Assembly (NCBI RefSeq): GCF_026151205.1
Contig: NC_087080.1
Coordinates: forward strand, 2,647,096 to 2,707,095
DNA length: 60,000 nucleotides
DNA from: Bolinopsis microptera
Lineage: Eukaryota; Ctenophora; Tentaculata; Lobata; Bolinopsidae
Direction of reading: 5' to 3'
Every line of letters begins with the position of its first letter. Position 1 is the stretch's first letter. The translations under genes and the position numbers were made by a program. Shown here in pieces: positions 20,808 to 31,426 of the stretch. The notes beneath the pieces were generated by a model. That model saw only the letters and a list, made by a program, of their open reading frames with translations. It searched no databases and was not told where the DNA came from.

Positions 20808-23287
20808 TCAGTTGAGCTTGTCCATGGGGATGGTTATCTTCTGAAGGAAGTCCTGCAAGTTTCCCTTCTGACCGTCATTCCCGTCAGGTTCAGTTGTAGA
20901 GGGTCTGGAGGGTTGAGCTGGGACTATTTGAGTCAGATTCTGTATCCTTACCGGTCCTTTCTTCTCCTCCGGGGTGAAGTCCTTGCTCATCTTGATATGG
21001 AAGAACTTACCTGTACAAGAATCACATGTTTAATAGTTAGTCGACAATTCAGAGATTTGTATAGTAAGATATTCTGGTTGGAGCCACAATCCACATCCAA
21101 AGTTTAAACAGAGTTACAATGTTATCATTCATTATACTAGAATATTACCTTGTGCAGCATTAGATCCCTTCATCCTTTTTTGACCATTCTTTTCTTCCAC
21201 CACACTTCGTTTTTTAAGTGGATCAAAGTTGTGGATTTTGAAGTCAACTTTCCTGCTTAGCTTGAAATCAAACCTGACCATGATAACGCTTGTTAGTCTT
21301 TTATAGCAATTTTGCTGTAGTTCAAATTAAAGGATTCAATCTTGAAGCTTGTGATCACAATCATACATTCCCAAGATTGATTTGAGTGTTAACACCTACC
21401 TCATATGTTCCATTTCCTTCTTCCACTTCTGTTCATCGGTCCCCTCCTCTTTATTAAGATTATCTTGTTCAGCTGCAGATGTTACTAACTCCATGGGGGT
21501 ACCTGTAAAAAAGGAATAAAATACACTGAATTTCACTAGCATGATACAGTAAAAGTGATCTAACACAGACATCTTTCCGAAAAAAAAACTTATCACAATT
21601 GCAATGGGATAATATTTAAAATTTATGTAATTCAATTAGTAAATACAATGTATAAGACAATGTTCGATTTTGGTAAAGAAAATATAAAATAATATTTTAC
21701 TGACTGTCAGGCTGAAGTCTGGGTTCTCTGGCCTCCCCAATTCTGTGTTCTGAAGTGTTTATCCCCGAACTTGTGGGTTGCTGGATTCTAAAAATAGGAT
21801 ATTCAGAAGATTAGAGAAATACAGAATGCACTATCCATTAAACTCATCCTAACTTTATCTGTGAAACAACTTGAAATAGAAATGAACTTAGACAAGGCAA
21901 GGGTCAATTCAATTAAGCGTAGCTAGGTACTATAACGAATGGAGCAAAGCGGTTAAATTTAATGAAAATGAGGATTGTAGTATGAGAATAAAAACACAAC
22001 AATACCAACTAACCTGGGCTCGAGAGGTTGTCTAGGAGCTGGACCTTGCTCCTCAATCACCTCATTCACATCTCTACTACTCGAACTAGGACTCTCCCCT
22101 CCACTCTTCAGATTAAGTATGACTCCTTGTGGACACTGCGATTGCATTGTTACGTTTCAAAACTAAATCCTAACGGAATCTCAGTAATGTTACCAAATGA
22201 TTAAGTTCCATAGCGGCTAATGATTACAATATAATATGAGCTTAATTGCAACGTTAAATATTTTTAAAGTTAAAAATTTCACCTGAGAGTTTGTGGTCAG
22301 TTTCCTCCAAGACATTCCATTGGTGATGGACATTATTTCTACAATCTTTCTTAGCTGTCTGCTTGCCTCAATATTGAATACGGCGTTGACCTGACAGGGT
22401 ACAATGTAAGTTGCCTGTTGACATCAACTCACATCAAGCAATATGTACATTTTATTGGCTACAGTGCTTTGACCCCTAGTAATAATAATAATGAATATTT
22501 ATGTAATAAACATTTATATATTTATGTAATAAACATTAATATAATTAATATAAACATTTATATATTTATGTAATAAACATTTACTGTAGTGTAGGATTGT
22601 TTTAATCTCTATTTGCTAAGCTATATAATATACACTTTGTGATTGTTTCTCCCGTTTTTCTTCCCTTGCATTGCAAGTTCTGTCTCTTGTAAAAACAACC
22701 ACTTTTGTAGATACACACAGCCTCTACGCCTTTATCCTCTGGTCCCTAGGTTCAGCTGACTCCGGGCCAGAGGTAAATTACCGATTGCCAAGGTTTGATG
22801 CCTAGGCAGTCGAGACCTCTTATTGAGACCCGATATAATAATGAATGGTATTTACAACATTACTATTAAGTGAGACTTGTGCTCAGTAGTGTGAAAAGAA
22901 CTATATATTATACAGGGATTATACAAAGAACCCAATATTAAGATTTAAATAAAATATAAGACTGAGACAAACAAACAACTAGTTTTTACTCTTAAAACTG
23001 TACTTTAAACATACTTTAGCTGAGTAAATATGTCCTAAGAATAGAGCTTTTCCAAATCATATTGTGACATATTAAATAAGAATGCCTTTAAACCAATTTT
23101 AAACACCTAAAAATGATTATTATCCACTGTAAAAAAGCTTTAAAAAATATATTAAGTGGATCACAAAAATTGTAAAATGAACACTTACAACTTTTCGCTG
23201 AAGACTATCAGCCTCTTCGATAAAACCGTCATCTTTCAGTTGAGAAATAATCAGGCTGTACAGTAACTCATCGTAAGGCTGACCCAT
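20808..23287 (-). CDS. Seven-exon gene with CstF50/LisH-like N-terminus, function unknown
   Basis: Seven exons join in phase on the minus strand: 23189-23287 (ATG at 23287), 22283-22390, 22014-22135, 21705-21787, 21400-21502, 21149-21273 and 20808-21010. They predict about 280 residues. The N-terminus (DELLYSLIISQLKDDGFIEE) strongly resembles the dimerisation segment at the start of CstF-50 (pattern LYxLIISQLxxDGxI), continued by NIEASRQLRKIVEIMS. No WD40 repeats follow, so it is not CstF-50. The middle is acidic and serine-rich (SGGESPSSSSRDVNE). A basic stretch RFDFKLSRKVDFKIHNFDP comes next and the tail is hydrophilic. The 21705 donor reads GTCAGT, weaker than the others. The protein probably dimerises through the N-terminal module; the rest is unassigned. 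Confidence 0.7.
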
Positions 23288-24055
23288 TATCTCTCCTAGA
23301 CCGAATATTAAAATTAATATTAGCAATAATATTATATTTAATATTTATATTAGCAACAGATTCATTTTAATCATGTACAGGGGTTCACATTGGTACGATA
23401 TAATTAAGCATCTGTAGGTTAATTTTTAGAAGAGCAATCAGCGATATTTAGCACTCGTTTTCATTGCACATCGGTTGCAATGTTGTTACAACCAGTTCAG
23501 AAATAAAAACTTTGACGTATAAATTTCGAATATATGCAACAATCAGGGCGATATAATATGAGGAGAATATTTTCACGATATACGAAATGTACAAAGCAAA
23601 TAAACGCTTAATATAGCTGATTGCTCCTTCATTAACTTATCTACAGATATTTAAATCAGCACCAATCGTGAACAGTGAACACCCTGTGTATTGTATATTT
23701 TACTTTTAGGTTTTAATGGTATTTGATTGAGAATTGAAAACAGGTTCAGTAATCGTCTAACACAGAATAAAACTATGAATAAAACAGAAAATCCCAAAAG
23801 AATCAGCTCATTTTAACAATCAATAATACTAAAATTCAAATTAACATCGTCTGAAATTATTATACCAAACTAAAACATAAAACAGCAGTTACATGATTAT
23901 CTTCCATAAATAAAACCCAGCTTTAGTTTTCTTTGTGTTAAAACTGATTATCTCAAACTATGAGAAAATTTACAAGTTCCCTAACAACTCATTTGTTTGT
24001 AATTAACTATAATTTAAAAAGCAACCCATGTTCTGTCACTGTTAATGAAATTTAG
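23288..24055. other. Intergenic between the LisH-like and ODR4-like genes
   Basis: AT-rich, no ORF above 60 codons beyond the flanking genes, no repeat seen. It should hold the 3' UTR of the ODR4-like gene and the promoter of the LisH-like gene. Confidence 0.5.
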
Positions 24056-25228
24056 TCACGACAATGAAAATGTATTGGACACAAATACAAACGATACTAA
24101 CAAAGCTACCACTCCTCCCAAGGTGGCCATGACAATGTTCCTTAACTGGGTGTCCTTTTCGTCATCACTGATGTCCCGATCTGTACTAACCAACTCCTTG
24201 CATTCCTCGTGAGCTCTGATGTTCTTGGGCTGTAAATCAAACAGCTCGCTTGCAACTTGTTCTGCTTGGGATATCTTCTCGTCTTGGAGCAAGTAAACAC
24301 TTAATTCTACCAATCCAATGGGGAATGTTACTCTGTATGGGAGACGAATTGAAGAGTCTTCTATACTGTTCTCACATCTTGTTTCTATTTCCTGTTCTGC
24401 AAACTCACAATATGATTCAGCTCTGCAATAAAGACTCCTAGCAATGTCTTCCAGCATAATCTCTCGTGTGTGCTCTGTTGTCATCTTAGGTGGAATGAAA
24501 ATGTGTGTGTAAAGTGATCCAACAAGCATGGATACACTTGTTTTACAGGCATCTGTGTTCTTTGTGAGCGGTAAGATCAGTTTAGGATGTAGCACTTTCC
24601 CAATAGCATTTTTGGCCTTTCCGGGGTCCTCAAAGTAACTTTTGTTGCCCTTACAGGTATTTCCTTTAAAATGAATCTTACAGGTGCTGAGGTTTTTAAT
24701 AATACTGCAAATTTCTGTACGGAATGACAACTTCCATTGTTTGACATTTTCAAACTTAGGGAGGACTAGAGTTTGATCTATGTTAATGTATGAAGAAACT
24801 TCATTCCAGGAAGAGAAAAATGATTGATACTTTGTTGAAAGTGGTTTTAACTGCCCATCAATTAATACTTTGCCATCAAACTTGTTCCCACTCCTGCACA
24901 ATACAGACGGTTCAAACAGCTGCTCATCAACAGCAATCAATTTCTGGAGCTTTTGATTGCCCTTCCTTATTATATTCAGTAGTGAAATAACTTTTTCATT
25001 GCTTATAAGTCCAATGAGATAACATCCACCAGGCAGAGCATATTGCAATTGTTGTACACTGGCTTCAAAGTCTCTTTCAAGGTCACCAGTAAGCGGCACC
25101 TGAAAAATTGCTACAACATACCGCTTGTCCTCAAAGATGGAGCCAATAAGAATTGAACATAAGCCTTTGTTGAGGGCATTTTCTAAATCGTCTTTGAGAC
25201 TGTCTTCAACTGCCAAAACTCTCACCAT
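24056..25228 (-). CDS. ODR4: ODR4-like membrane protein, intronless
   Basis: ODR-4 family proteins sit in the endoplasmic reticulum membrane and help odorant-type GPCRs fold and reach cilia; an ODR4-UFSP2 link is known in animals. The 390-residue ORF shows the family plan: an N-terminal MPN-like half with LPGGCYLIGLISNE near residue 66, a C-terminal block with SMLVGSLYTHIFIPPK near 235 and LPYRVTFPIGLVELSVYLLQ near 295, and a single C-terminal helix (MATLGGVVALLVSFVFVSN, about 367-385). Human ODR4 is about 450 residues. The start at 25228 is the first Met in frame and gives MVRVLAVEDSLKDDL. It has no introns. Divergence is considerable, but the order of landmarks is right. Confidence 0.72.
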   Translation of the reverse strand: MVRVLAVEDSLKDDLENALNKGLCSILIGSIFEDKRYVVAIFQVPLTGDLERDFEASVQQLQYALPGGCYLIGLISNEKVISLLNIIRKGNQKLQKLIAVDEQLFEPSVLCRSGNKFDGKVLIDGQLKPLSTKYQSFFSSWNEVSSYINIDQTLVLPKFENVKQWKLSFRTEICSIIKNLSTCKIHFKGNTCKGNKSYFEDPGKAKNAIGKVLHPKLILPLTKNTDACKTSVSMLVGSLYTHIFIPPKMTTEHTREIMLEDIARSLYCRAESYCEFAEQEIETRCENSIEDSSIRLPYRVTFPIGLVELSVYLLQDEKISQAEQVASELFDLQPKNIRAHEECKELVSTDRDISDDEKDTQLRNIVMATLGGVVALLVSFVFVSNTFSLS

Positions 25229-26502
25229 GCTGCCAATAAGAAAACTAATAGATCAGAAACATACTTGAAGAGAAAAATAGATATCAAGTAATAACTCAAA
25301 TAATAACTAGCCATGTAATTCAGTTTAAAGACAATATTGGAAACTGCGATGTGTTGACATTATAATCAATAATGAGGTACCACCACCTGGCAACAGGTTT
25401 TATCCAAATTATGGGTTCATACACTCAAATCTTGATTATTATCACAAACAGTTTCAATCGTCATTGACAAACTACAACAAGGCATCTTTTCATTAGTAGA
25501 TCAATTATCATTGATAAACTACAGACCAAAAATTGCACCATTCAATTAATTAGGAAATAAAATCCTTAACTTTTACTGTTCTTAAACTGATATGATACAT
25601 TTACTTGACTAATTTTATTATATACGTCTTCTTAGTGTGGTGACTTGTGGTTCATAAATATAACAATAAAAGCTGATAAACCAGAAGAACTATTGGGGTA
25701 GGCATGTGGCCCTGGTGGCTGCATAATCCTTACGGTCTGCTCTCTCCATAATCAGCCTGCTTATTCATTTTACCGTGTAGCTAATTTCTAGTTTTTATAG
25801 ATAAAATGCAAGAGCATGTTTACTAATCTTAATCTACTTAACAATTCAATAGTCCAAGTCACCATACCCATTATTGTACAGAATAATGTTATAGCTCTTA
25901 TGTCTAGTAAAATTGTTTTCATTTTATTAGGTCCTAGTATTTATTCCTATTGTCTTAAAGTTTTAAGAGAACTCACCTTAAATTATTTTAATGCAGTCAC
26001 TCAGATAAGTTTATATCAGGACAATTCAATAAAGACACATACTCGGCCCACAATAAGGGGCCATAATTGTTTCAATTATGTAACTGTATAGAATTATTAT
26101 TATTAGTAAAATTGTTATAATCGATTAAAATAAACATTGTTCTTTTTTTAAAGAAAAAAAGTTGTTTTCGAGAGCAAAGTCCAAGGCATGAATACCAGTT
26201 TCGCCTGGTCTAAGGAAATAGCTAAGGTGTAAGGATTCCGTTGGATCTACACGAAATTATGCTTCTGTGTAATGTATATCTACATTGTAGTGCACTGTAA
26301 ACACATACGGATGATACCCGTATATATTTGTTTGAAAGACCCGACAACGAGACACTTAGACACAGCTTGGCGCACATGTCGGTAAGTTTAAGACCTACAA
26401 CAAAAAATATAGTACTGTACTGAACTCTGTTATACAACAGTATAAAGTATTATTATTCTATCAACAACAAACAATCGGCGTATGTTTCAAGCCTTATTGA
26501 CT
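25229..26502. other. Intergenic, no gene seen
   Basis: AT-rich. A 91-codon plus-strand ORF at 25816-26091 is hydrophobic without recognisable features and ends in an ATT microsatellite, suggesting the 3' end of an old retroelement. Confidence 0.4.
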
Positions 26503-26590
26503 TGTAGGTTTACAACCTACCAGGACGCGCGCCGAGTTGGACTCGTCGACGGTCCAATATATGGAACAGATATTTTACGAGTATCACCCG
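26503..26590 (+). repeat. GC-rich dyad element, copy 1
   Basis: Starts with the dyad GTAGGTT-TAC-AACCTAC, then CCAGGACGCGCGCCGAGTTG and GACTCGTCGACGGTCC, then an AT-rich segment ending in TTTTACGAGTATCACCCG. Nearly identical to the inverted copy at 35361-35449. Confidence 0.85.
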
Positions 26591-27161
26591 TTAACTTATT
26601 GACATATATTGTCTATGTGACGCAATAGTTGATGAAGAAGCAATTTGCCTAACCAAACCAATAACCAATGGCTTTCGTGTACTACGTAACGCTAGTATTG
26701 CAAACGTCAGCGGGCTCTGGTTGGAGTAAAATCAAATTCCGAGTGTGAATGAAATGAAATTATTTTGTTTACTTACACAAAAAAACTACAAGTTGTTTAG
26801 TTGTTGTATAACAATTAACACAATACACATGCAAGTGGCATGCAGGCATATTATTTTAGCTGTTTATATTACGTATGCATGTTAAGCATGATAATGACAA
26901 AAATATGGTGCTAAAAGAGGCATACATTTTAAATTCATGCGCGGCGCGGCTTGTTTGTTTATGTTAGATAATATTACAATATAAATACAATTAAATACGA
27001 TTTAACTAAAAGCAATTTTCCAAGTTATTTGCCTTATATGTAATAAAATATTTAATATTGCTACCGCGATTTCGTGAAGTTGTGATGAGCAAATTATAAA
27101 AAAACTTATGTGTGCACCGCGACCCAATACAAATACAAAATAGTTATTACACTACAATTAT

Positions 27162-27256
27162 TGTAGGTTTACAACCTACCAGGACGCGCGCCGAGTTGGA
27201 CTCGTCGACGCGGTCCTGAATAATATTTGGAAAAAACATTTTACGAGTATCACCCG
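27162..27256 (+). repeat. GC-rich dyad element, copy 2
   Basis: Same order as copy 1: the same dyad, the same GC-rich block and the same TTTTACGAGTATCACCCG end. It differs mainly in the AT-rich segment and by an extra CG after GTCGACG. Confidence 0.85.
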
Positions 27257-27388
27257 TTTGCGTTAATACAATTATTACAAATTGCAATTGTTTAGATTTT
27301 ACTTAATTAATTTACACTGCACTATAACAATTCAAATTTATTAACAACAATATTTTAAAGTTTAAAATAAAAATATAATCTAATCACT

Positions 27389-27460
27389 TGTAGGTTTACA
27401 ACCTACCAAAACGCGCGCCGAGTTGGACTCGTCGACGGTTCCAATATAGTGAAACAAATT
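27389..27460 (+). repeat. GC-rich dyad element, copy 3 (3' end lost)
   Basis: Dyad and GC-rich block present (CCAAAACGCGCGCCGAG). The AT-rich part differs, with a duplicated GTGAAACAAATTT, and the TATCACCC end is missing. Confidence 0.8.
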
Positions 27461-29022
27461 TTAGTGAAACAAATTTAAAATTTTATCCTTTATTTTACAA
27501 TCATAATATAATAATATTTATAAGCCTCCGTTTTGAAAGTTTTAAATTTTAATATATTCACATTTCTATTTAAAATTCAATTTAATGTATAAGTCAATAA
27601 CTGGCCGCCAAAGCCGCGCATTCTTAAAAACATGATTAAATTGTTTATGATTATACTACAAATAGAAATACATTTAAAATTATCCGTGTTTTTTTTAAAA
27701 AAATAAATTATAATCTTTCCTAAATCCAAAGCCAGCTTTGTAAAATTTACTTTTAGATCAAAATATATCGTCAATTCTAAATATTTACAATGCAACATTT
27801 CATTAATTTACATACAAGCGTACTCCAGCCCCTGCACGCATCCGTTCTTATGCGGCGCGGCTCAAGCCGCGCACGCACGTATTATTTTATACTTTTTGCT
27901 TTCTAATAAATATCGTGTCAATGTGTACGTCTAAATGTTCATGCTTTGTGTAAACCGAATCCAATTGAGATTAGTGACAAGGATAAGGACCCAAGTGCCT
28001 GTACGGCTTTTTCGGACCCCTGTGGACCACTACTCTTGAAGTCGCTCTACAACTATTGAACATTTATAACTGTTATATAATATATAACGACATTTGACAA
28101 TTATTATCATTAATCTATAATCTAGCTGTCTTGCTGAGGGGGAGGAGTAAACGCTTCACAAACTAAAGTGCTTACAACATACAAAATTTAAAACCATCAA
28201 CACGGTTATAGTTCATATCAAGGGCCAATTTGGTATACCTCTATTTCGTTGTAATATCTAGTATATCTTCACATCTTAATACTATAATGAAATACAATAG
28301 GATACATGTTTCGAGAAAGAAAGGTTGGTCCGATTATTAACAAAAGTAAACAAAAGTCCATCAGGGACTCCACGGAGTCGAAAAAGGTACACGGCTGCTG
28401 TCTGGTGCTGCTAGGCATTTATTGATCAAGATGTTTTATTGTATTGGTTTTTGATGATTCTATTGTTCGTGACTAATCAAGTTCTAAGTGGGGGTATAAA
28501 GTGCTGCTTAAGATACTTCGTCATCTCATGTCCAGTATAATGAATAAGATAGTAAACAATATAGTTTCAGTAGTTGACCCATACAGTTAAGTCCGTCATA
28601 ACTCACAATTGTTTAGTCATCTGTCAAATGTCAAAGTCGTTGTGTGTTTAGTCGCTGAGTTAGCAGTAAGATAAGTTGTTACGCGCGCGCGCGTTTAATC
28701 CCGTCGACGTGAGATGTGACAATGAAAACGCTACAGAATTATTGTTTTCGCGCGTTACGTAGAATTTACTAGTGTGTAATACTGGTTAACACTGGGTGTA
28801 CACTGAGTGTAAGTCGCTAAGTTTCATATACGAGCCGAATATTTCTAATTTTGAGTGTATCGTGAGCATGTTTTACAGTGCAATTGTTCGGTACTAGTGT
28901 GTTTGTGTGTATATATAAATATATCATCTGTGGAGTATGGTGTGTGGACTGTGGTAAATAATGTGTTTAGTTGGAGTGCAGTGGTTGCATGTATGAGGAA
29001 AGATAAGTGGTTATTTTAGTAA
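27461..29022. other. Intergenic, AT-rich with GC-rich micro-palindromes
   Basis: Contains CGCGGCT-CA-AGCCGCG (about 27857-27872) and a run of CG alternation at 28681-28694. The right end, next to the gypsy element, is probably the 3' UTR of the LINE fragment at 34597 that the gypsy insertion split. No gene seen. Confidence 0.45.
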
Positions 29023-29027
29023 CTCAC

Positions 29028-29167
29028 TGTTATGATTTGATATTCTATCTATAATTCGTGAGTTCTTCAGAGAATTGATACACTTGTTATAACTTGGACT
29101 TGAATCCTAGGCTAAGGATAGAAATGGTTAATAATCATTATATTGCATAATATTACAATTCACAACA
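29028..29167 (-). repeat. 3' LTR of the gypsy element
   Basis: 140 bp, appears base-for-base the same as 34447-34586. On the coding strand it starts TGTTGTGAATTG and ends ATCATAACA. Confidence 0.95.
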
Positions 29168-29533
29168 TTCCTCCTTCATCTTTCAATACCTCGTGTTAGG
29201 ATAAAAACAGCGCGCATAAAAGTACTGGACATAAATTACTTTATAAAATTTAAAACGTTCTGCGCGTTCCATAAAATCCTTCCTCTCTCTCTTCTGTCAT
29301 TCAAATACGTGAACATTCAAAGCTTTTGATCCCGAAATAATCAATCAAGTCTGGTTTAAAAATGCACGATACTTTAATTATACGAAACAAAATTATTAAA
29401 AAAACAATGTCCTTCTCGGATTTCTTACTCCTTGTCAATATTCAGTTAACTGTACATATTGTGTAAAAAATTCACCGTATAAAATTCGTGTAATACTCGA
29501 AAACAATTGTGTGTAAAAATTTAACGTTTGATC

Positions 29534-31072
29534 TTAACGATATTTTTCATAAGATTGTTTAGGTTTTAGAGCTAATCGCTCTGACCTGCGAGTTTGGTTA
29601 GTTTCTTGTGCTTCACCTGAACTGGGGTTATTGTTAGTTAACTCTGGTTCGTTCGTTCTGAGAGGTGTGTTAGGTAAATCAACTTCAGTTAATTGTTCTG
29701 ACGACACAACCGTACTAGAATTAGGTAAAGTAAAACATTCAGTTTCTGGAGAATTGTCATTTTCCGACGTCTCTGCTTGTTGTAGTACCGAAACTGATCT
29801 TTGCTTGATATGGTCTGCGTGTTTAATCACGTTTCTTCCGTCAAACATAACTTCGTACATGTTAGAGTTCCCGATTCTTCGTTGAATTTCTCCTTGACTC
29901 CAAGTGTCTTTGTTCTGTGGTTGCACATATACTTTCTGCTTGTCTTCAAACTGGCGGTTTCTGATTCTGCTGGCATTCAGTATTTCCTGTTCTTTATCCA
30001 CGTTCAATCTTTCAGACGTTTCACGATCTGCTGGAAATACGTGATTCAACCTTGTTCTTACATAGGGCTTCTTAAATAGTGCTTCAGACGGTGGTATCCC
30101 AGTAACGCTGTGCGGAGTGATTCTGTAGTTAACTAAGAAATTTGCTAGATTCTTGTCGACATCTTTACAATTTTCATACATCTTTTTCATCGCGTCTTTG
30201 AATGTTCCTACAAATCTCTCACAGCATCCATTACTTTTTGGGTGATACGTTCCTGTCTTTAAGTGGTGTATGTTGTTCCTCTGCAAGAAATCTTCGAATT
30301 CCTGTGAAGTAAAGTTTGTTCCGTTGTCACTCACTATAACAAACGGTAGTCCGAATCTACTGAAAATGGTTCTCAAAGCTCTGATCGTTGCTGATGATGT
30401 GGTGTTATTGTTCATCTTTACCACTTCAGGCCAACGTGAATGAGCGTCATAAACTACTAACCACATGCTGTTGAGAAATGGTCCAGCGTAATCAATGTGG
30501 ACTCTTTGCCAAGGCATTGATGGTCTGGTCCATGGGTGTTCAATCAAACTTGGTAAACTCTTCCCATGTTTCCCACATGTTGTGCACGTATTAGCTATTT
30601 GCTCGATCTCTGAGTTTATTAACGGCCAATATACGTAAGATCGTGCTAATGTTTTCATCCTGCTGATACCTAGGTGTGTTGCGTGTAACATGTCCAATAC
30701 CGTAGTCCTTAACTTAACTGGAATGATAACTCTGCAACCCCATGTCAAACATCCGTTTTCTATTGAAATGTCGTTTCTCCGATTCCAATAAGCGGTCATT
30801 TCATCTGTGAAATTTGTTTCTCTATCTGACCATCCATTCTTCACGTAGTGTAGAACTTTTGATAAGACAGAGTCCTTCCTGGTATGTGATTCGATGTTTT
30901 TAGCCGTTAATCCTGTATTTTCTATATCCACACTCTGTACCCAATCGTTTTCTGTTTCCTTTTCATCTTCTGGGGTGTGTGGTCTTGGTAGTCTCGATAA
31001 CATGTCAGCGTTCCCATGGGCTTTGGTTGATCTGTAGCAGATATCATAGTCGTAATCCATGAGAAATAATGA
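29534..31072 (-). pseudogene. Gypsy pol, 3' part: RNase H end and integrase
   Basis: This is the continuation of the polyprotein after the 354-bp insertion. It opens with the end of RNase H and the usual linker (YDICYRSTKAHGNADMLSRL). Then come the integrase zinc finger (H-x3-H and CTTC around ATHLGISRMKTLARSYVYWP), the DDE core with DYAGPF, VSDNGTNF and HPKSNGCCERF, and a C-terminal tail with a chromatin-binding-like basic region. It has no start of its own; only a GTG lies near the break. It is about 513 codons and otherwise undamaged, so the copy was intact until the insertion. Confidence 0.93.
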
Positions 31073-31426
31073 CACATAAAAACAACTCTAAATCAGTAGG
31101 CTGTCACTCTATTAATGCACCACACCGCTTCCTCCACTGTACTAAAAGTTATACAATAAATTCTACAATCCTAATTTTGTATCGTGATGGAGACCGGTGT
31201 CCATACAAAACATTTACTAGGTTGCCGTTTGGTGTGAGCAATAGCGAACAGCACGCACACTCCTTTGCCCCGTCAACCTATATCTAATCTATTTAAAGAG
31301 TGACAACCATACTACACATTGAATTAGGATTCCTTTAAATATCAAATTGATTTATTGTAAACTTGTTTACTCTGTAATAAATGGCATAAAATTGAATTTT
31401 TGTTTAACTGAATTTTTGTTTAACTG
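31073..31426. mobile_element. 354-bp insertion inside gypsy pol
   Basis: Flanked by a direct duplication AATGA (31068-31072 and 31427-31431) that matches the expected uninterrupted pol. The insertion brings stop codons in the pol frame. At its plus-strand right end it carries two copies of a 16-bp unit AATTTTTGTTTAACTG. Inside it, AGTAGGCTGTCACTCTATTA at about 31095 is the near-inverse of TTTAAAGAGTGACAACCATA at about 31291, suggesting a MITE of about 220 bp nested in or forming the core. No coding capacity. Confidence 0.8.

Noticed and set aside
25816-26091. 91-codon plus ORF as a gene
   Set aside because: Hydrophobic AT-rich translation, no domain, ends in an ATT repeat; most likely old retroelement or chance.
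26503-26590. Hammerhead ribozyme in the GC-rich dyad family
   Set aside because: The minus strand reads GACGAGTCC and GCGCGTCCTGG, reminiscent of Penelope-type hammerheads. The catalytic CUGAUGA and GAAA elements are absent in every copy.
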